DNA from: Chitinophaga niabensis
GTDB lineage: Bacteria > Bacteroidota > Bacteroidia > Chitinophagales > Chitinophagaceae
Direction: 5' to 3'
Assembly (NCBI GenBank): GCA_017849435.1
Contig: JAFIGY010000022.1
Span: 186,001 to 250,000, forward strand
DNA length: 64,000 nucleotides
Under the pieces are notes generated by a model. It did not search any database, was not told where the DNA came from, and saw only the letters and a program-made list of their open reading frames with translations. Each line of letters starts with the position of its first letter. Position 1 is the stretch's first letter. Below are positions 35,197-44,705 of this stretch, one piece after another. A program made the position numbers and the translations under genes.

Positions 35197-36156
35197 ATGA
35201 AAGCCGTAGCTGTATCCGCCTTTAAAGCAGTTCCCCAAATCATGGAACTCCCTGAGCCCGATGTAAAACCTGGTACTATCAAGATCAGGCTGGCCGCTGC
35301 CGGCTTGAATCCTTATGACTGGAAACTTGTAGACGGCATCATGGACGGCCATATGCCGCATACTTTCCCAATGATCCTTGGCACGGACGGCGCAGGCGTT
35401 GTAACGGCAACAGGAGAGGGGGTTACCCGGTTCCGGAAAGGAGATCGCGTCTATGGCCAGGTTCTGCATGCCCCTATCGGGGAAGGCTCTTACGCGGAAT
35501 ATGTAGTGGTTCCTGAAAATGCCAGGATCACGCATGCTCCGGAGAAGATTTCGTTAAGTGAAGCAGCGGCTGTTCCCACAGCGGGCATGACGGGTGCGCA
35601 ATTGCTGGAGAAGTCAGGATTACGGGCAGGGCAAACATTATTACTGATCGGCGCAACAGGCGGAGTGGGATCTTTCACGGTCCAGCTGGCGAAAGCGAAA
35701 GGCATACAGGTGATTGGAACAGCAGGTTCAGCAGAGGAAGCAGAACGCCTCAGATCCCTCGGCGCAACAACCATCATCAACTACAAGGAGACCCCGGTCC
35801 GGGAAACGGTTCGCCAGCAATATCCCGCAGGTGTGGACGGCCTGATCGATCTCATCAATAATGCAGCAGGATTTACGACTATGATGACCCTGGTAAAAAA
35901 AGGAGGCGCCGCACTCACCACCCTGTTCGTGGCGGATCAACATGCTATTGAGGCGCAGGGATTGCACGGTGGGAACTTTGAGACCAAGGGATCTCCTGCG
36001 TCACTGGACGTGCTGAAACAAGCCATCGATGCCGGACAACTGAAGGTGCCCGTGGATCAGAAAATATCGCTGGAGGAAGCTCCGGCTGCTATTGCTGATA
36101 GCCGGGAGCGGAAGAGTCGCGGTAAAACCATCATCCTGATCAACGACCAGCTGTAG
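35197..36156 (+). CDS. NADP-dependent quinone-oxidoreductase-like enzyme (zinc-free MDR family)
   Basis: A 319-residue medium-chain dehydrogenase/reductase. The N-terminal GroES-like domain begins MKAVAVSAFKAVPQIMELPE, with GTDGAGVVTATGEGVTRFRKGDRVYG; the Rossmann domain carries LLIGATGGVGSFTVQLAKAKG. The four structural-zinc cysteines are absent, which places it among quinone oxidoreductases and related reductases (QOR). ATG at 35197 is preferred to TTG at 35149, which lies inside the terminator. Its last 17 bases overlap the convergent BNR gene. Confidence 0.88.
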   Translation: MKAVAVSAFKAVPQIMELPEPDVKPGTIKIRLAAAGLNPYDWKLVDGIMDGHMPHTFPMILGTDGAGVVTATGEGVTRFRKGDRVYGQVLHAPIGEGSYAEYVVVPENARITHAPEKISLSEAAAVPTAGMTGAQLLEKSGLRAGQTLLLIGATGGVGSFTVQLAKAKGIQVIGTAGSAEEAERLRSLGATTIINYKETPVRETVRQQYPAGVDGLIDLINNAAGFTTMMTLVKKGGAALTTLFVADQHAIEAQGLHGGNFETKGSPASLDVLKQAIDAGQLKVPVDQKISLEEAPAAIADSRERKSRGKTIILINDQL

Positions 36157-37447
36157 GATCCCATTCCAGCACCGTTACCGGTTGCGGCGGCAGATCCGAT
36201 CTCCCTTCACCATCCCGCTGGTCCGCCATTTGAACGAATAAATGCAGTTTCTTCGCGGTTCTCCAAAGTTCCGTATCGTACGAAGGCTCCCATGAACCAA
36301 CAGAAGTATCTGTGAGATCGGTAACCGTCCATTTTCCGCGTTGCACATCCCTGCTAACGGCAATAGATACACGATTACTTCTTTCTTCATCCCTGAAAAC
36401 AAGCGCGACATTACTTTTTCCCCATGCGATGATCTGTGGCCTGGACACCGGGATGCGTTTGGTGCCGCCGCCACTCAGGCTGAAAGGCGTTCTCCGGAAT
36501 TTCAGCGATTGTACCATCCAGCGTCCGCTTTGCAGGAAAGCTACGTGATACTGTGGAATGGAGTCGCCCTGCTCCCGCCAATACGTCGCGACGAACGGAC
36601 GACCGTTTTCATCCGTGCACATGGAGGTTTGGTTGATCAGTTCGCTTTTTTGCGGAATGCGGCAAATGTATTCTGCGTTCGAGGTGTTGATCGGCAGTTG
36701 ATATTTTTCACCGGTAGATTTTTCCCAGGTCAGGCCACCATCCCGGGAACGGGCATAACAGAGATCGTGATTCGTGCTGGCATCTCCACTTTCCCGCCAT
36801 ACCCACGACAGATGGAACACGCCCTTACTATCCATACAAGCCTGCCAGTAAGCATTCCGCATATTTTCTCCGTCCACCAGGTTATTGTGTACCCGTTGCC
36901 AGCGAGCGGTTTGCACATCATAGCGGTTCATCACGAGGTTCCCTTGCCCCGAGCGGCCATCGCGATACAGAAAAAGGAGGTTACCATCCGGTGTGCGGTA
37001 AAATTCGGGATAGGTCACCTTTTCCTCCTGTGTGCCCGTCATACTCATCTTCTCCGTCATTTCCAGTGAAAAAGGCGCTTTGCTTTTACAATACCGCAAT
37101 GCATTGGCGTGATGATCCCAGGCCAGGTGAAGGTAGCCTTTGCCATCGATCTCCAGGCAGATGGTGTTATGGGCATCGGCGGCATTGCCTTTGAGGGGAG
37201 TGGTTTTGAGCTCCCATTTACCGGCGGGGAGGGTTCTTTTGCCCAGGACCACATGGGCGTCTTTGTCGTAATAAGCGATGAACTGTGTTTGGTGTGCAGT
37301 GGCGAGGGCGTTCTTCCGGAACACCACCACATTCACGGAATTGCCTGCCCAGCCTTCACCAACATAAGAGGTGACAGGCTTTTGTTGTGCGAAGAGCGTT
37401 GTGCTGCAGAAAAGCAGCATCACATAACGTGGAAAATATACTTTCAA
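36140..37447 (-). CDS. secreted BNR-repeat (sialidase-like fold) protein
   Basis: A 435-residue secreted protein with a TTG start: signal peptide KVYFPRYVMLLFCSTTLFA followed by QQ. An in-frame TAA lies five codons upstream, and the next ATG (codon 10) would remove the basic n-region. The body is a BNR_4-type beta-propeller: LHLAWDHHANALRY, FLYRDGRSGQGNLVMNRYD, and an Asp-box-like SRDGGLTWEKS. The family occurs in polysaccharide utilisation loci (for example with ulvan- or rhamnogalacturonan-active enzymes), but no partner genes are here. Substrate unknown. Confidence 0.85.
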   Translation of the reverse strand: MKVYFPRYVMLLFCSTTLFAQQKPVTSYVGEGWAGNSVNVVVFRKNALATAHQTQFIAYYDKDAHVVLGKRTLPAGKWELKTTPLKGNAADAHNTICLEIDGKGYLHLAWDHHANALRYCKSKAPFSLEMTEKMSMTGTQEEKVTYPEFYRTPDGNLLFLYRDGRSGQGNLVMNRYDVQTARWQRVHNNLVDGENMRNAYWQACMDSKGVFHLSWVWRESGDASTNHDLCYARSRDGGLTWEKSTGEKYQLPINTSNAEYICRIPQKSELINQTSMCTDENGRPFVATYWREQGDSIPQYHVAFLQSGRWMVQSLKFRRTPFSLSGGGTKRIPVSRPQIIAWGKSNVALVFRDEERSNRVSIAVSRDVQRGKWTVTDLTDTSVGSWEPSYDTELWRTAKKLHLFVQMADQRDGEGRSDLPPQPVTVLEWDPTAGR

Positions 37448-37467
37448 AACGATGATGATTTAAGCGG

Positions 37468-37821
37468 TTATTCCTTTTGCAATTCTTCCCGTATCTTTTT
37501 GGGAAGCCCGGCCACAACAAGATCGTAAGATTTTTTCGTCCATTCCAGCAAAAGTTTATCGGGAATAGAGCCATCGAACAGCACAGTATTCCAGTGTTTC
37601 TTGTTCATATGGTAACCGGGTTGAACCGCTTCGTAGCGTTCCCGCAGTTCCACCGCCTCATCCGGATCGCATTTGAGGTTCACGCTTTCAAATTCCTCCA
37701 CATCCAGCAAGGCGAATATTTTACCCTTCACGGAAAACACGAGGGTCGTTTCTCCAAAAGGAAATCCTTCCGACGTTACCGGCAGGGATAAACAGAAGTT
37801 GTGATATTTTTCGAGGTTCAT
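37468..37821 (-). CDS. MmcQ/YjbR family protein
   Basis: A 117-residue protein with the YjbR-like fold: HNFCLSLPVTSEGFPFGE at the start, then VFSVKGKIFALLDVEE, and GYHMNKKHWNTV near the end. Family members are described as DNA-binding-like and their function is unclear. It is read leftward, upstream of the BNR gene (20-base gap), and may be in the same transcript. Confidence 0.88.
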   Translation of the reverse strand: MNLEKYHNFCLSLPVTSEGFPFGETTLVFSVKGKIFALLDVEEFESVNLKCDPDEAVELRERYEAVQPGYHMNKKHWNTVLFDGSIPDKLLLEWTKKSYDLVVAGLPKKIREELQKE

Positions 37822-37882
37822 GATGTCATTGATTTAAAGTTACCTGTCGTTCTTCAGTTCGAATGCTGATGTGTATTGATAT

Positions 37883-38020
37883 TCAGGCTATGGCCTGCAT
37901 ACCGCGGATGGTGGCTTTATTGTCGTTTAATCCTAATACAGTTTCAGCAAGGTAACATTTTTCCAGCGTTGCAGTGCCGTTCTCCTGTACTACCAGGTTT
38001 TCAATGCCTTTACCATTCAT
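37883..38020 (-). CDS. possible 45-residue small protein
   Basis: ATG at 38020 to TGA at 37883. The product begins MNGKGIENLVVQENG and ends in TIRGMQAIA. The codons look like those of neighbouring genes (GAA, AAC, CTG, GTA, GGC), unlike the AT-rich surroundings. No ribosome site or promoter is clear and no family is known. It could also be the remnant of a larger gene. Confidence 0.35.
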   Translation of the reverse strand: MNGKGIENLVVQENGTATLEKCYLAETVLGLNDNKATIRGMQAIA

Positions 38021-38481
38021 ATCGGGTTATTTGCTTGAGAAGATTTTATGCCGGGATAAAAATTTATGAAATGCTATGAAACAGAGAGGGATTTAGGGTA
38101 GAGGGCGTTTCGGGGCTGATGAAATTTTTAATTCAAAAAATAGTAATTTAAATATTGAAAATCAATTCGATATTATTTGTATGAAAGATTGCTTAAAACG
38201 AGAAGCAAATTGAAATTTCAGTGATTTTTTAGTTCAGATAATAAGCTGATGTTCAGTTTATTAGAAAACATTTATTCAATATTTCTTTCTGATCATTTTT
38301 TCCTGTTGTTGGGTGATGGTTTCTTCGCAAAGCGATAAAGTAACTAAGCGGATTGTAAGAGATTGAGGGGCAAGGGGTTATGACTTAAATTGTATTTAAC
38401 ATAATATAAATTATAGAATAAAATAAGCAATCGCTGTGAAAGTATGGTAATTCGATGGTCAGCCATATTTCTACAAAAAAA
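38021..38481. other. AT-rich gene-free stretch
   Basis: About 460 bases of distinctly lower GC than the flanks, without an open frame over 60 codons that resembles a gene. It may hold the promoter of the small protein on its left side. No repeat or hairpin of note. Confidence 0.5.
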
Positions 38482-39513
38482 TCACCCCCGAGTCACCTCG
38501 TTCCTCCCCAACCACTCATGCCCAACGTTATACACCATAATCCCTTTCACGGCTTCCTCAATATGTACCGCCGGTCGCTCGCAATTAAACCGGTGCAATA
38601 CCTGGGGCAAAACATCCTTCTTATGATTGGCTGTCCCAAAAATGAGATCCAGCGCAGGATGAGGACCATTGAGCAAAGTATTGAAAAACGCCTTGCTAAT
38701 TCCCGTGTCAAAATGCGGAAAGGCGAAAACTTTGTAGGGCAGCTTGAATTTCTCTACAAGGTAGTTCACACTGGTAGTGGTTTGCCGTAATTGTTCTTCA
38801 AAGCTCAACTCCGTATAATACGGATGGTCGATGCTATGCCCTCCCACCGAGAACCCCTGATCCACCAGCAACTGCACTTCCCCGCTGGTCATAAACGGCC
38901 TCCTCTCCCGCAGGTACCCTTCAAAATCCACAGACAACACTTCCCCCAACTGATCGGTGAGCCCACGCTCCCGGTACTTGATCCGGTGCATGGCATCGGA
39001 GATCTCCGCCACCGGCGTGTCCGGCCTCAATTGCAGTATCCTCGAGGCTTCACACAACTGTGCTTTGGAAGGACTCCCGGACTGCAACGCTTCGATCATC
39101 AAACTGATCTTGAAATGATAGTAAAGCGATTTATTATCCAGGAAATCTGTGTTCAGGAAGAAGACAGCGGGCAACCCTTTCCGTTGCAAAATGGGAGCGA
39201 TGATCTCCTTCACCTCCCGCAATCCATCATCAAAAGTCAGTAAAAAACTATCGGCCGGCAATGGCTGACCGGCCCGGATGCTGTCCAACACCTGCTGCAG
39301 TGTTACCGGTTTGAAATGTTTGAGCAGGTAATCGAGATCCGTTTCAAATTCCCGGACGTTCTTGTAAGGATAAAGATGTTTGATATGCGGAACACTTTCA
39401 TTGCTCACCAAATGGTGATAAGGCAACAGGATGCGCCCGCGGTACAATTTCCTGAGCAGGGATAAATTCAACAGCCTTACGCCTTTATAGTAAATGTTTT
39501 TGAGGGGGTTCAT
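38482..39513 (-). CDS. polysaccharide deacetylase family protein (CE4 fold)
   Basis: A 343-residue deacetylase. The NodB-type core has FLLTFDDGLRE (catalytic base and metal Asp), PAVFFLNTDFLD and the metal histidines in GGHSIDHPYY. No signal peptide is seen, so it may act in the cytoplasm on lipid-linked sugars or in exopolysaccharide synthesis. ATG at 39513 is preferred to GTG at 39540. The nearest homologous context would be O-antigen or capsule genes, but none lie here. Confidence 0.85.
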   Translation of the reverse strand: MNPLKNIYYKGVRLLNLSLLRKLYRGRILLPYHHLVSNESVPHIKHLYPYKNVREFETDLDYLLKHFKPVTLQQVLDSIRAGQPLPADSFLLTFDDGLREVKEIIAPILQRKGLPAVFFLNTDFLDNKSLYYHFKISLMIEALQSGSPSKAQLCEASRILQLRPDTPVAEISDAMHRIKYRERGLTDQLGEVLSVDFEGYLRERRPFMTSGEVQLLVDQGFSVGGHSIDHPYYTELSFEEQLRQTTTSVNYLVEKFKLPYKVFAFPHFDTGISKAFFNTLLNGPHPALDLIFGTANHKKDVLPQVLHRFNCERPAVHIEEAVKGIMVYNVGHEWLGRNEVTRG

Positions 39514-39561
39514 GTCTGAGGGATCGTTCGTTTGAGACACAAAATACTAAAACCTGAAATT

Positions 39562-39600
39562 AAAAAAGAAGCCATATCAAAAGTATGATATGGCTTCTTT
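39562..39600 (-). terminator. terminator of the desaturase gene
   Basis: AAAGAAGCCATATCA and TGATATGGCTTCTTT form a 15-bp stem; the T run is on the minus strand. Confidence 0.88.
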
Positions 39601-39651
39601 CTATGTAGATATTTCCTTTGTTATAGCTGATTAAGAGATCTATTTCATCCC

Positions 39652-40431
39652 TTACGCCGCCTTCTTCACTCTCTTCGGCACCGCAATCTTCGCTGTCGCC
39701 GTTTCCTTCAACCGAATAATCCCTACCCAATGCATCACTTTCATCACCGGGTAAGTGGGATCGAATTCATACCATTTCTTTGCGAAGTTCGCGCTGTCCT
39801 TATGTTTGTGGTGGTTGTTCTGGAACAGTTCGCCCAGCAGGAAAATGCCCCAGGGCTCTGAATTTCTGGAGTGATCCCCGTTGTCGAAATTGCTGTAACC
39901 ATATTTGTGGCCACACCAGTTCACGATAGCTCCCTGTATGGGACCCATCAGGAAGTGAATGGGCAGCAGCAGGTACCACCAAAAGCTCGGTGCAAACACG
40001 GCATAAAAAGCCACATAGATACCAACCCAGATCAAACGGGTTATCCGGTTGTCACCGAACTTATCCATCGCTTCCCAGGTAGGCAGCGGCTCTTGCGTGA
40101 ACTGCGCATCCGGCAGGTTGGTACGGTTCACAAATCTGGCGTAAATCTCCCGGGTGTGGATCATCATATGCCAGACATCCTTGAAGAAATGCGGAGAATG
40201 CGGATCATGCTCTGTATCGCTGTACTCGTGGTGCATACGATGCATTACACCATAAGCCCGGGGAATCAGATAAGAAGATCCCTGGAAGAACCACGTGCAA
40301 AAATAGAATACCCGCTCCCAACCTTTGCTGGTTTCGTACATCTTGTGAGATGCGTACCGGTGCAAAAAGAATGTATGAAAGAAAAGAGATAAGAACCAGT
40401 GTGAGAAAAAGAAGATCAGTATCGCTGTCAT
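39652..40431 (-). CDS. acyl-CoA/acyl-lipid fatty acid desaturase
   Basis: A 259-residue membrane-bound di-iron desaturase. The three histidine boxes are HRYASHK, HRMHHEYSDTEHDPHS and, late, NNHHKHKD, the usual delta-9-type pattern, with four hydrophobic helices between. It introduces a double bond into membrane acyl chains, often in response to cold. ATG at 40431 (MTAILIFFFSHW) is used; TTG at 40464 is less likely. The C-terminus is basic (KIAVPKRVKKAA). Confidence 0.9.
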   Translation of the reverse strand: MTAILIFFFSHWFLSLFFHTFFLHRYASHKMYETSKGWERVFYFCTWFFQGSSYLIPRAYGVMHRMHHEYSDTEHDPHSPHFFKDVWHMMIHTREIYARFVNRTNLPDAQFTQEPLPTWEAMDKFGDNRITRLIWVGIYVAFYAVFAPSFWWYLLLPIHFLMGPIQGAIVNWCGHKYGYSNFDNGDHSRNSEPWGIFLLGELFQNNHHKHKDSANFAKKWYEFDPTYPVMKVMHWVGIIRLKETATAKIAVPKRVKKAA

Positions 40432-40542
40432 GTTATACCACTCAGTTAAAAATGTGAAGAGCAAAGGTAACCTTAAATAATGGCAATCAGGAGGAATTTA
40501 ACGCGACATTAATGTATATATTAATATGTGATATGATTCCCC

Positions 40543-42153
40543 TTACTCTATCTTTACCCGCCTGAGTTCCAGCAGGTTAAGTCCATTGCTGGTAAACCCT
40601 TTGACGTTGGGTTGACGGAAGCGTACGGACATATCATAGAACAGCGGCACCACGGGAGCGTCCCGGATCACGATCTGGTCCATCTGCTGATAATACCGGT
40701 ACCGCACGGAATCCCGCACTTCCCGGAGGGCTTTTTCATACAGCTGGTCGAAGGCCGGATTGCTGTACCGGGTATAATTCGGGGGCGCAGGGTTCTTGCT
40801 GTAGAACATGGCCAGGTAGCTTTCGGCATCGGGATAATCCGCGATCCAGCTGGCGCGGAAGAAGGGAACGGCAGATTTGGCCACCTGATCCATCAGCGTC
40901 CCTCTTTGAATGATCTCCACCCGCACCGGGATACCTGCCTCTTGCAGCTGATGCGCTACGTAATCGGCCAGGTCTGAATAGATGGGAATGGAAACAAGTT
41001 TGATGGGCGATAGCCCCTTACCATCAGGGTACCCGGCTTCTTTCAGCAACTGCCTGGACAAACCGGGATTATACGTATATCCCTTCACGTTAGCTGTATC
41101 GAAAGAAGGCAATCCCGCCGGTACAAACCCGGAAGTTGCCGGTATACCGATGCTGTTCCGCAAATAGGTCATCATTTTCACACGATCGAACCCGTAATTG
41201 ATCGCCTGCCGTATCCTGATATCCTGCAGCGGCGATCCCTGTACCCCGGGCTTCTCCGGATCCATCACGATCCCGAAATACTCCACGTTCAGATAAGGCG
41301 CCTTCATCAGCACGATCTTCCCATCCCAGGCTTTCTTCAGCTGTCCCTGCTTGGTGAGCACTTCGTCTTTAAAGGAAGATTCGATATCATTGATGAAATC
41401 CAGCTGTCCCTGCCGGAATAACAGGAACTCGGTACCCTTGCTGTCGATGAAGCTGACTTTAACGGCATCGAGGTATGGGAGCGACTGACCAGCGCCGTCT
41501 TTCTCGAAATAATGCTTGTTCTTATGCAGGATCAGCGCCTGCCCTTCATCCCAGTAATGGAACACAAACGGCCCCGTGCCACAGGGATGTTTCCGGAAAT
41601 CTTTCCCGTACCGCTCCGGCGCTTCATGCGGAATAACGGAGCAATACTGCATGCTGAGTATCCCGATGATGGGATGAAAAGGTGCCAGCAGCACAAGCTG
41701 AAAGGTGCTGTCATCCAACGCGCGGAAACCGTTCCCGGGATCCACCCTGCCATTGAATATCCACGCTCCGGGCGATGCAGTGGCGGGATCCATCACGCGG
41801 CGGAAACTGTATGCCACATCTGCGGCCACCATCTTCCGGCCTTTGCCGCCGGGAAATATTTCCTGATCGTGAAAGTAAACGTCTGTGCGCAGATGAAACG
41901 TATAGGTAAGCCGGTCGTCAGACACTTCCCAGCTTTTGGCAAGCGATGGCCGAAGGTTGAGCATACTGTCCGGCTCCACGAGCGTATTATACATCTGCCG
42001 CACCGCCCAGATGATCGCCTGGTTCTTGGCGAAAGCAGGGTCGAGTGTAGGAATACCTTCCTGCTGATTGTAGCGGAAGACCATTTTGTGATCGTGGCGG
42101 CTTTGGCCACAGGACATCCATAGTACGGCAAACAGAACGAGAGAATACTTCAT
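40543..42153 (-). CDS. family 5 extracellular solute-binding lipoprotein (peptide ABC transport)
   Basis: A 536-residue periplasmic binding protein. The N-terminus MKYSLVLFAVLWMSCGQS reads as a lipoprotein signal with the lipid Cys near residue 15. The body is an SBP_bac_5 domain (LRPSLAKSWEVSDDRLTYTFHLR, PHEAPERYGKDFRKHPCGTGPF and AINYGFDRVKMM). Peptides or nickel are usual ligands. It lies divergent from an M1 peptidase with about 100 bases between them, and a DppB-like permease is found 5 kb away. No ATPase is seen in the window. Confidence 0.9.
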   Translation of the reverse strand: MKYSLVLFAVLWMSCGQSRHDHKMVFRYNQQEGIPTLDPAFAKNQAIIWAVRQMYNTLVEPDSMLNLRPSLAKSWEVSDDRLTYTFHLRTDVYFHDQEIFPGGKGRKMVAADVAYSFRRVMDPATASPGAWIFNGRVDPGNGFRALDDSTFQLVLLAPFHPIIGILSMQYCSVIPHEAPERYGKDFRKHPCGTGPFVFHYWDEGQALILHKNKHYFEKDGAGQSLPYLDAVKVSFIDSKGTEFLLFRQGQLDFINDIESSFKDEVLTKQGQLKKAWDGKIVLMKAPYLNVEYFGIVMDPEKPGVQGSPLQDIRIRQAINYGFDRVKMMTYLRNSIGIPATSGFVPAGLPSFDTANVKGYTYNPGLSRQLLKEAGYPDGKGLSPIKLVSIPIYSDLADYVAHQLQEAGIPVRVEIIQRGTLMDQVAKSAVPFFRASWIADYPDAESYLAMFYSKNPAPPNYTRYSNPAFDQLYEKALREVRDSVRYRYYQQMDQIVIRDAPVVPLFYDMSVRFRQPNVKGFTSNGLNLLELRRVKIE

Positions 42154-42250
42154 AAATCCACCGAAAAGGTAGCCATAATCTGCCAGTGATCAAAAAATCA
42201 GCCGTCGAATCATCCTTTTAAAATATCTTTCCACCCAAATTTAAACCGTC

Positions 42251-43882
42251 ATGAGAAGTTTTTTCTTCCTGCTGTTGGCCTGTTCCATAATATCCGATGC
42301 ACGGGCGCAAAAGCCTTTCACACATGCAGATACGCTGCGGGGTACGCTCACGCCTGAACGAAGCTGGTGGGATGTTACCTTTTACGATCTGCAGGTGAAA
42401 GTGAATCCGGATGAAAAATCCCTCACCGGTACCAATACGATCCACTACCGCGTACTCCGGTCTTCGCAAAAGATGCAGATCGACCTGCAGGAGCCGCTGG
42501 TGATCGATACGATCCTGCAGAACGGGCGCCCCCTCTCCTTCACCCGGGAAGGTGCAGCCTGGTTCGTGGCGCTGACAGCCCCCCAGCCCCAGGGCTCTCT
42601 CCATTCCCTCACGATCCGCTACCACGGGCATCCGCGTGTAGCCGTGAACGCGCCCTGGGATGGTGGCCTGGTATGGGGAAAGGATTCGCTGAACCGCCCC
42701 TGGATCGCAACGGCCTGCCAGGGCCTCGGCGCAAGTGTATGGTGGCCGAATAAAGATCATCAGAGCGATGAGCCGGACAGTATGCGCATCACCGTTACCG
42801 TGCCGGAAGAACTGACAGATGTCTCCAATGGACGGCTCCTGTCGCAGCGAAAGAACGGAGACGGTACCGCTACTTACACCTGGTTCGTGAGCAACCCCAT
42901 TAATAACTATGACGTAGCCCTGAACATCGGCTACTACAACCATTTCTCAGATACCTACACCGGAGAGAAAGGTCCCCTTGATCTCGACTACTGGGTACTC
43001 GATTACCATCTGCCCGTCGCAAAGGAACATTTCCAGGTGGTGAAGCCGATGATGAAATGTTTCGAGCACTGGTTCGGGCCGTATCCTTTTTATAAGGACA
43101 GCTACAAGCTCGTGGAAACACCGCATCTCGGAATGGAACATCAAAGCGCGGTGGCCTACGGAAACCGCTACAAGATGGGCTATCGCGGAGCGGACCTCTC
43201 CGGTACCGGCTGGGGATTGAAATGGGATTTCATCATCATTCATGAAAGCGGTCATGAATGGTTCGGTAACAACATCACCACGAAAGACATCGCGGATATG
43301 TGGGTGCATGAATCCTTCACCAATTATTCCGAAACCCTCTTTACCGAATGCCAGTACGGCAAAAAAGCCGGAGACGCTTATGTGCAGGGCACCCGGCGGG
43401 GAATCAGGAATGACCGCCCGATCATCGGGCCCTACGGCGTGAATCAGGAAGGTTCCGGCGACATGTATCCCAAGGGGGGTAATATGTTGCATACCATCCG
43501 GCAGGTGATCAACAATGATGAAACATTCCGTAAAATTCTACGTGGACTGAACAAAACGTTTTATCATCAGACAGTTACCACACAACAAATAGAATCTTAC
43601 ATCAATCAGAACAGCGGACATAACTTCAGTAAAGTATTCGACCAGTACCTGCGGCGTTCCCAACTGCCCGTTTTTGAATACACCATCAGCGGAAATACCC
43701 TGAAATACAGGTGGGTGGCTGATGTAGCGGGATTTGACATGCCACTGAAAGTAACGCTGGAAGATGGAAAATATACTTTTATCTATCCCGGCAAAGACTG
43801 GAAAACGGCATCGCTCAAATTGAAAGATCCTGCACAGTTTAAAGTGGATGATAACTTTTACGTGAAGGTGAAAGCGATATAA
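42251..43882 (+). CDS. M1 family zinc metallopeptidase (aminopeptidase), secreted
   Basis: A 543-residue peptidase with a signal peptide ending ARAQ. The N-terminal beta domain is followed by the GAMEN-like segment (LGMEHQSAVAYG) and the catalytic HEXXH-X18-E: H331, E332, H335 and E354 (HESGHEWFGNN...WVHESF). Without the C-terminal helical domain of PepN it is among the short M1 enzymes of the leukotriene A4 hydrolase-like type. Probably periplasmic, cutting peptides taken up near the divergent binding protein. Confidence 0.93.
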   Translation: MRSFFFLLLACSIISDARAQKPFTHADTLRGTLTPERSWWDVTFYDLQVKVNPDEKSLTGTNTIHYRVLRSSQKMQIDLQEPLVIDTILQNGRPLSFTREGAAWFVALTAPQPQGSLHSLTIRYHGHPRVAVNAPWDGGLVWGKDSLNRPWIATACQGLGASVWWPNKDHQSDEPDSMRITVTVPEELTDVSNGRLLSQRKNGDGTATYTWFVSNPINNYDVALNIGYYNHFSDTYTGEKGPLDLDYWVLDYHLPVAKEHFQVVKPMMKCFEHWFGPYPFYKDSYKLVETPHLGMEHQSAVAYGNRYKMGYRGADLSGTGWGLKWDFIIIHESGHEWFGNNITTKDIADMWVHESFTNYSETLFTECQYGKKAGDAYVQGTRRGIRNDRPIIGPYGVNQEGSGDMYPKGGNMLHTIRQVINNDETFRKILRGLNKTFYHQTVTTQQIESYINQNSGHNFSKVFDQYLRRSQLPVFEYTISGNTLKYRWVADVAGFDMPLKVTLEDGKYTFIYPGKDWKTASLKLKDPAQFKVDDNFYVKVKAI

Positions 43883-43887
43883 TTTCT

Positions 43888-43895
43888 TACCTTTA
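43888..43895 (+). promoter_or_regulatory. -7-like element before DUF721 gene
   Basis: TACCTTTA, then CCGC, then ATG at 43900. It sits just after the M1 stop and would give a leaderless DUF721 mRNA. Confidence 0.35.
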
Positions 43896-43899
43896 CCGC

Positions 43900-44187
43900 A
43901 TGCGTTACAAAGTAGTGAGTATGGGCGATGCGCTCAAAGAATTCCTCAACAAGAGCCGGTTCAAACCCAGGCTGATGGAGGTGCGCATCCAGGAAAACTG
44001 GGAACAGGTAGTAGGCAAAACGATCGCGCGGTATACGGAAAGTGTGCAATTGTTCGACAGTAAATTAGTCATTACTACTACGGTAGCGCCTTTAAAACAG
44101 GAACTTAACTATTCGAAAGACCGGATCATCCGGTTGGTGAATGATATGCTCGGGGAAGAGATCGTGAAGGAAGTGATGATCCGTTAG
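43900..44187 (+). CDS. DUF721 (DciA-like) protein
   Basis: A 95-residue protein: KEFLNKSRFKPRLMEVRIQENWEQVVGKTIARYTE is the DUF721 core, followed by KLVITTTVAPLKQELNY. The DUF721 group includes DciA, a DnaB helicase loader in many bacteria; in Bacteroidota the function is not settled. Its last 4 bases overlap the convergent DUF4252 gene. Confidence 0.88.
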   Translation: MRYKVVSMGDALKEFLNKSRFKPRLMEVRIQENWEQVVGKTIARYTESVQLFDSKLVITTTVAPLKQELNYSKDRIIRLVNDMLGEEIVKEVMIR

Positions 44188-44702
44188 ATCTGGTCCTTGA
44201 ACCGGCTGACGAGATACTGAAGATCTTTCATCGTGAACCGGGTCTTCAGATGCAACATCACCATCTCCCCTTCATCCTGCACCAGCAGCACAAGATGGTC
44301 CAGCCGGTCATCATTCCCGCTCCTGCTCAAAAAATGTACATTGCTGCCTTTGTGCCGCACTTCCATCAACGGCTCAAACTTTGCTTCTCTGGCCAGTTCT
44401 TCTTTCAATAACCGGATCGATTCATCCGGAATCTTCTTCCCTTTGTCCATTTCAATGGTATAGACTTTCATGCTGCGCACTTTCTTCAGCGCCCATTTGA
44501 TGTCTTTCGCATCTCCGTTGAAGGCGCTTTTAGGGATAAACCAACTGACGATGCGCAAGGGCAGGAAACTCAGGCCGATACGATGGGTTTCGGCAACGGG
44601 ACTGAACTCATGGGAGAACCGGCAGAGTTGTTTCCGCTGTGCGGATGCCGGGCTGGCGGCCAGTATGGCGCATAAGGCGACAAGCAGGATGGAGCGGTAC
44701 AT
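44184..44702 (-). CDS. DUF4252 protein, second copy
   Basis: A 172-residue secreted protein with signal peptide YRSILLVALCAILAASPASAQ. The rest fits the DUF4252 family seen in Bacteroidota next to ECF sigma operons (GLSFLPLRIVSWFIP, KKVRSMKVYTIEMDKG, HFLSRSGNDDRLDHLVLLVQ). The function is unknown. It is the last gene of the ECF operon, 3 bases after the first copy; the two copies share the order of hydrophobic and charged blocks, so they are paralogues. Confidence 0.85.
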   Translation of the reverse strand: MYRSILLVALCAILAASPASAQRKQLCRFSHEFSPVAETHRIGLSFLPLRIVSWFIPKSAFNGDAKDIKWALKKVRSMKVYTIEMDKGKKIPDESIRLLKEELAREAKFEPLMEVRHKGSNVHFLSRSGNDDRLDHLVLLVQDEGEMVMLHLKTRFTMKDLQYLVSRFKDQI

Positions 44703-44705
44703 AAG

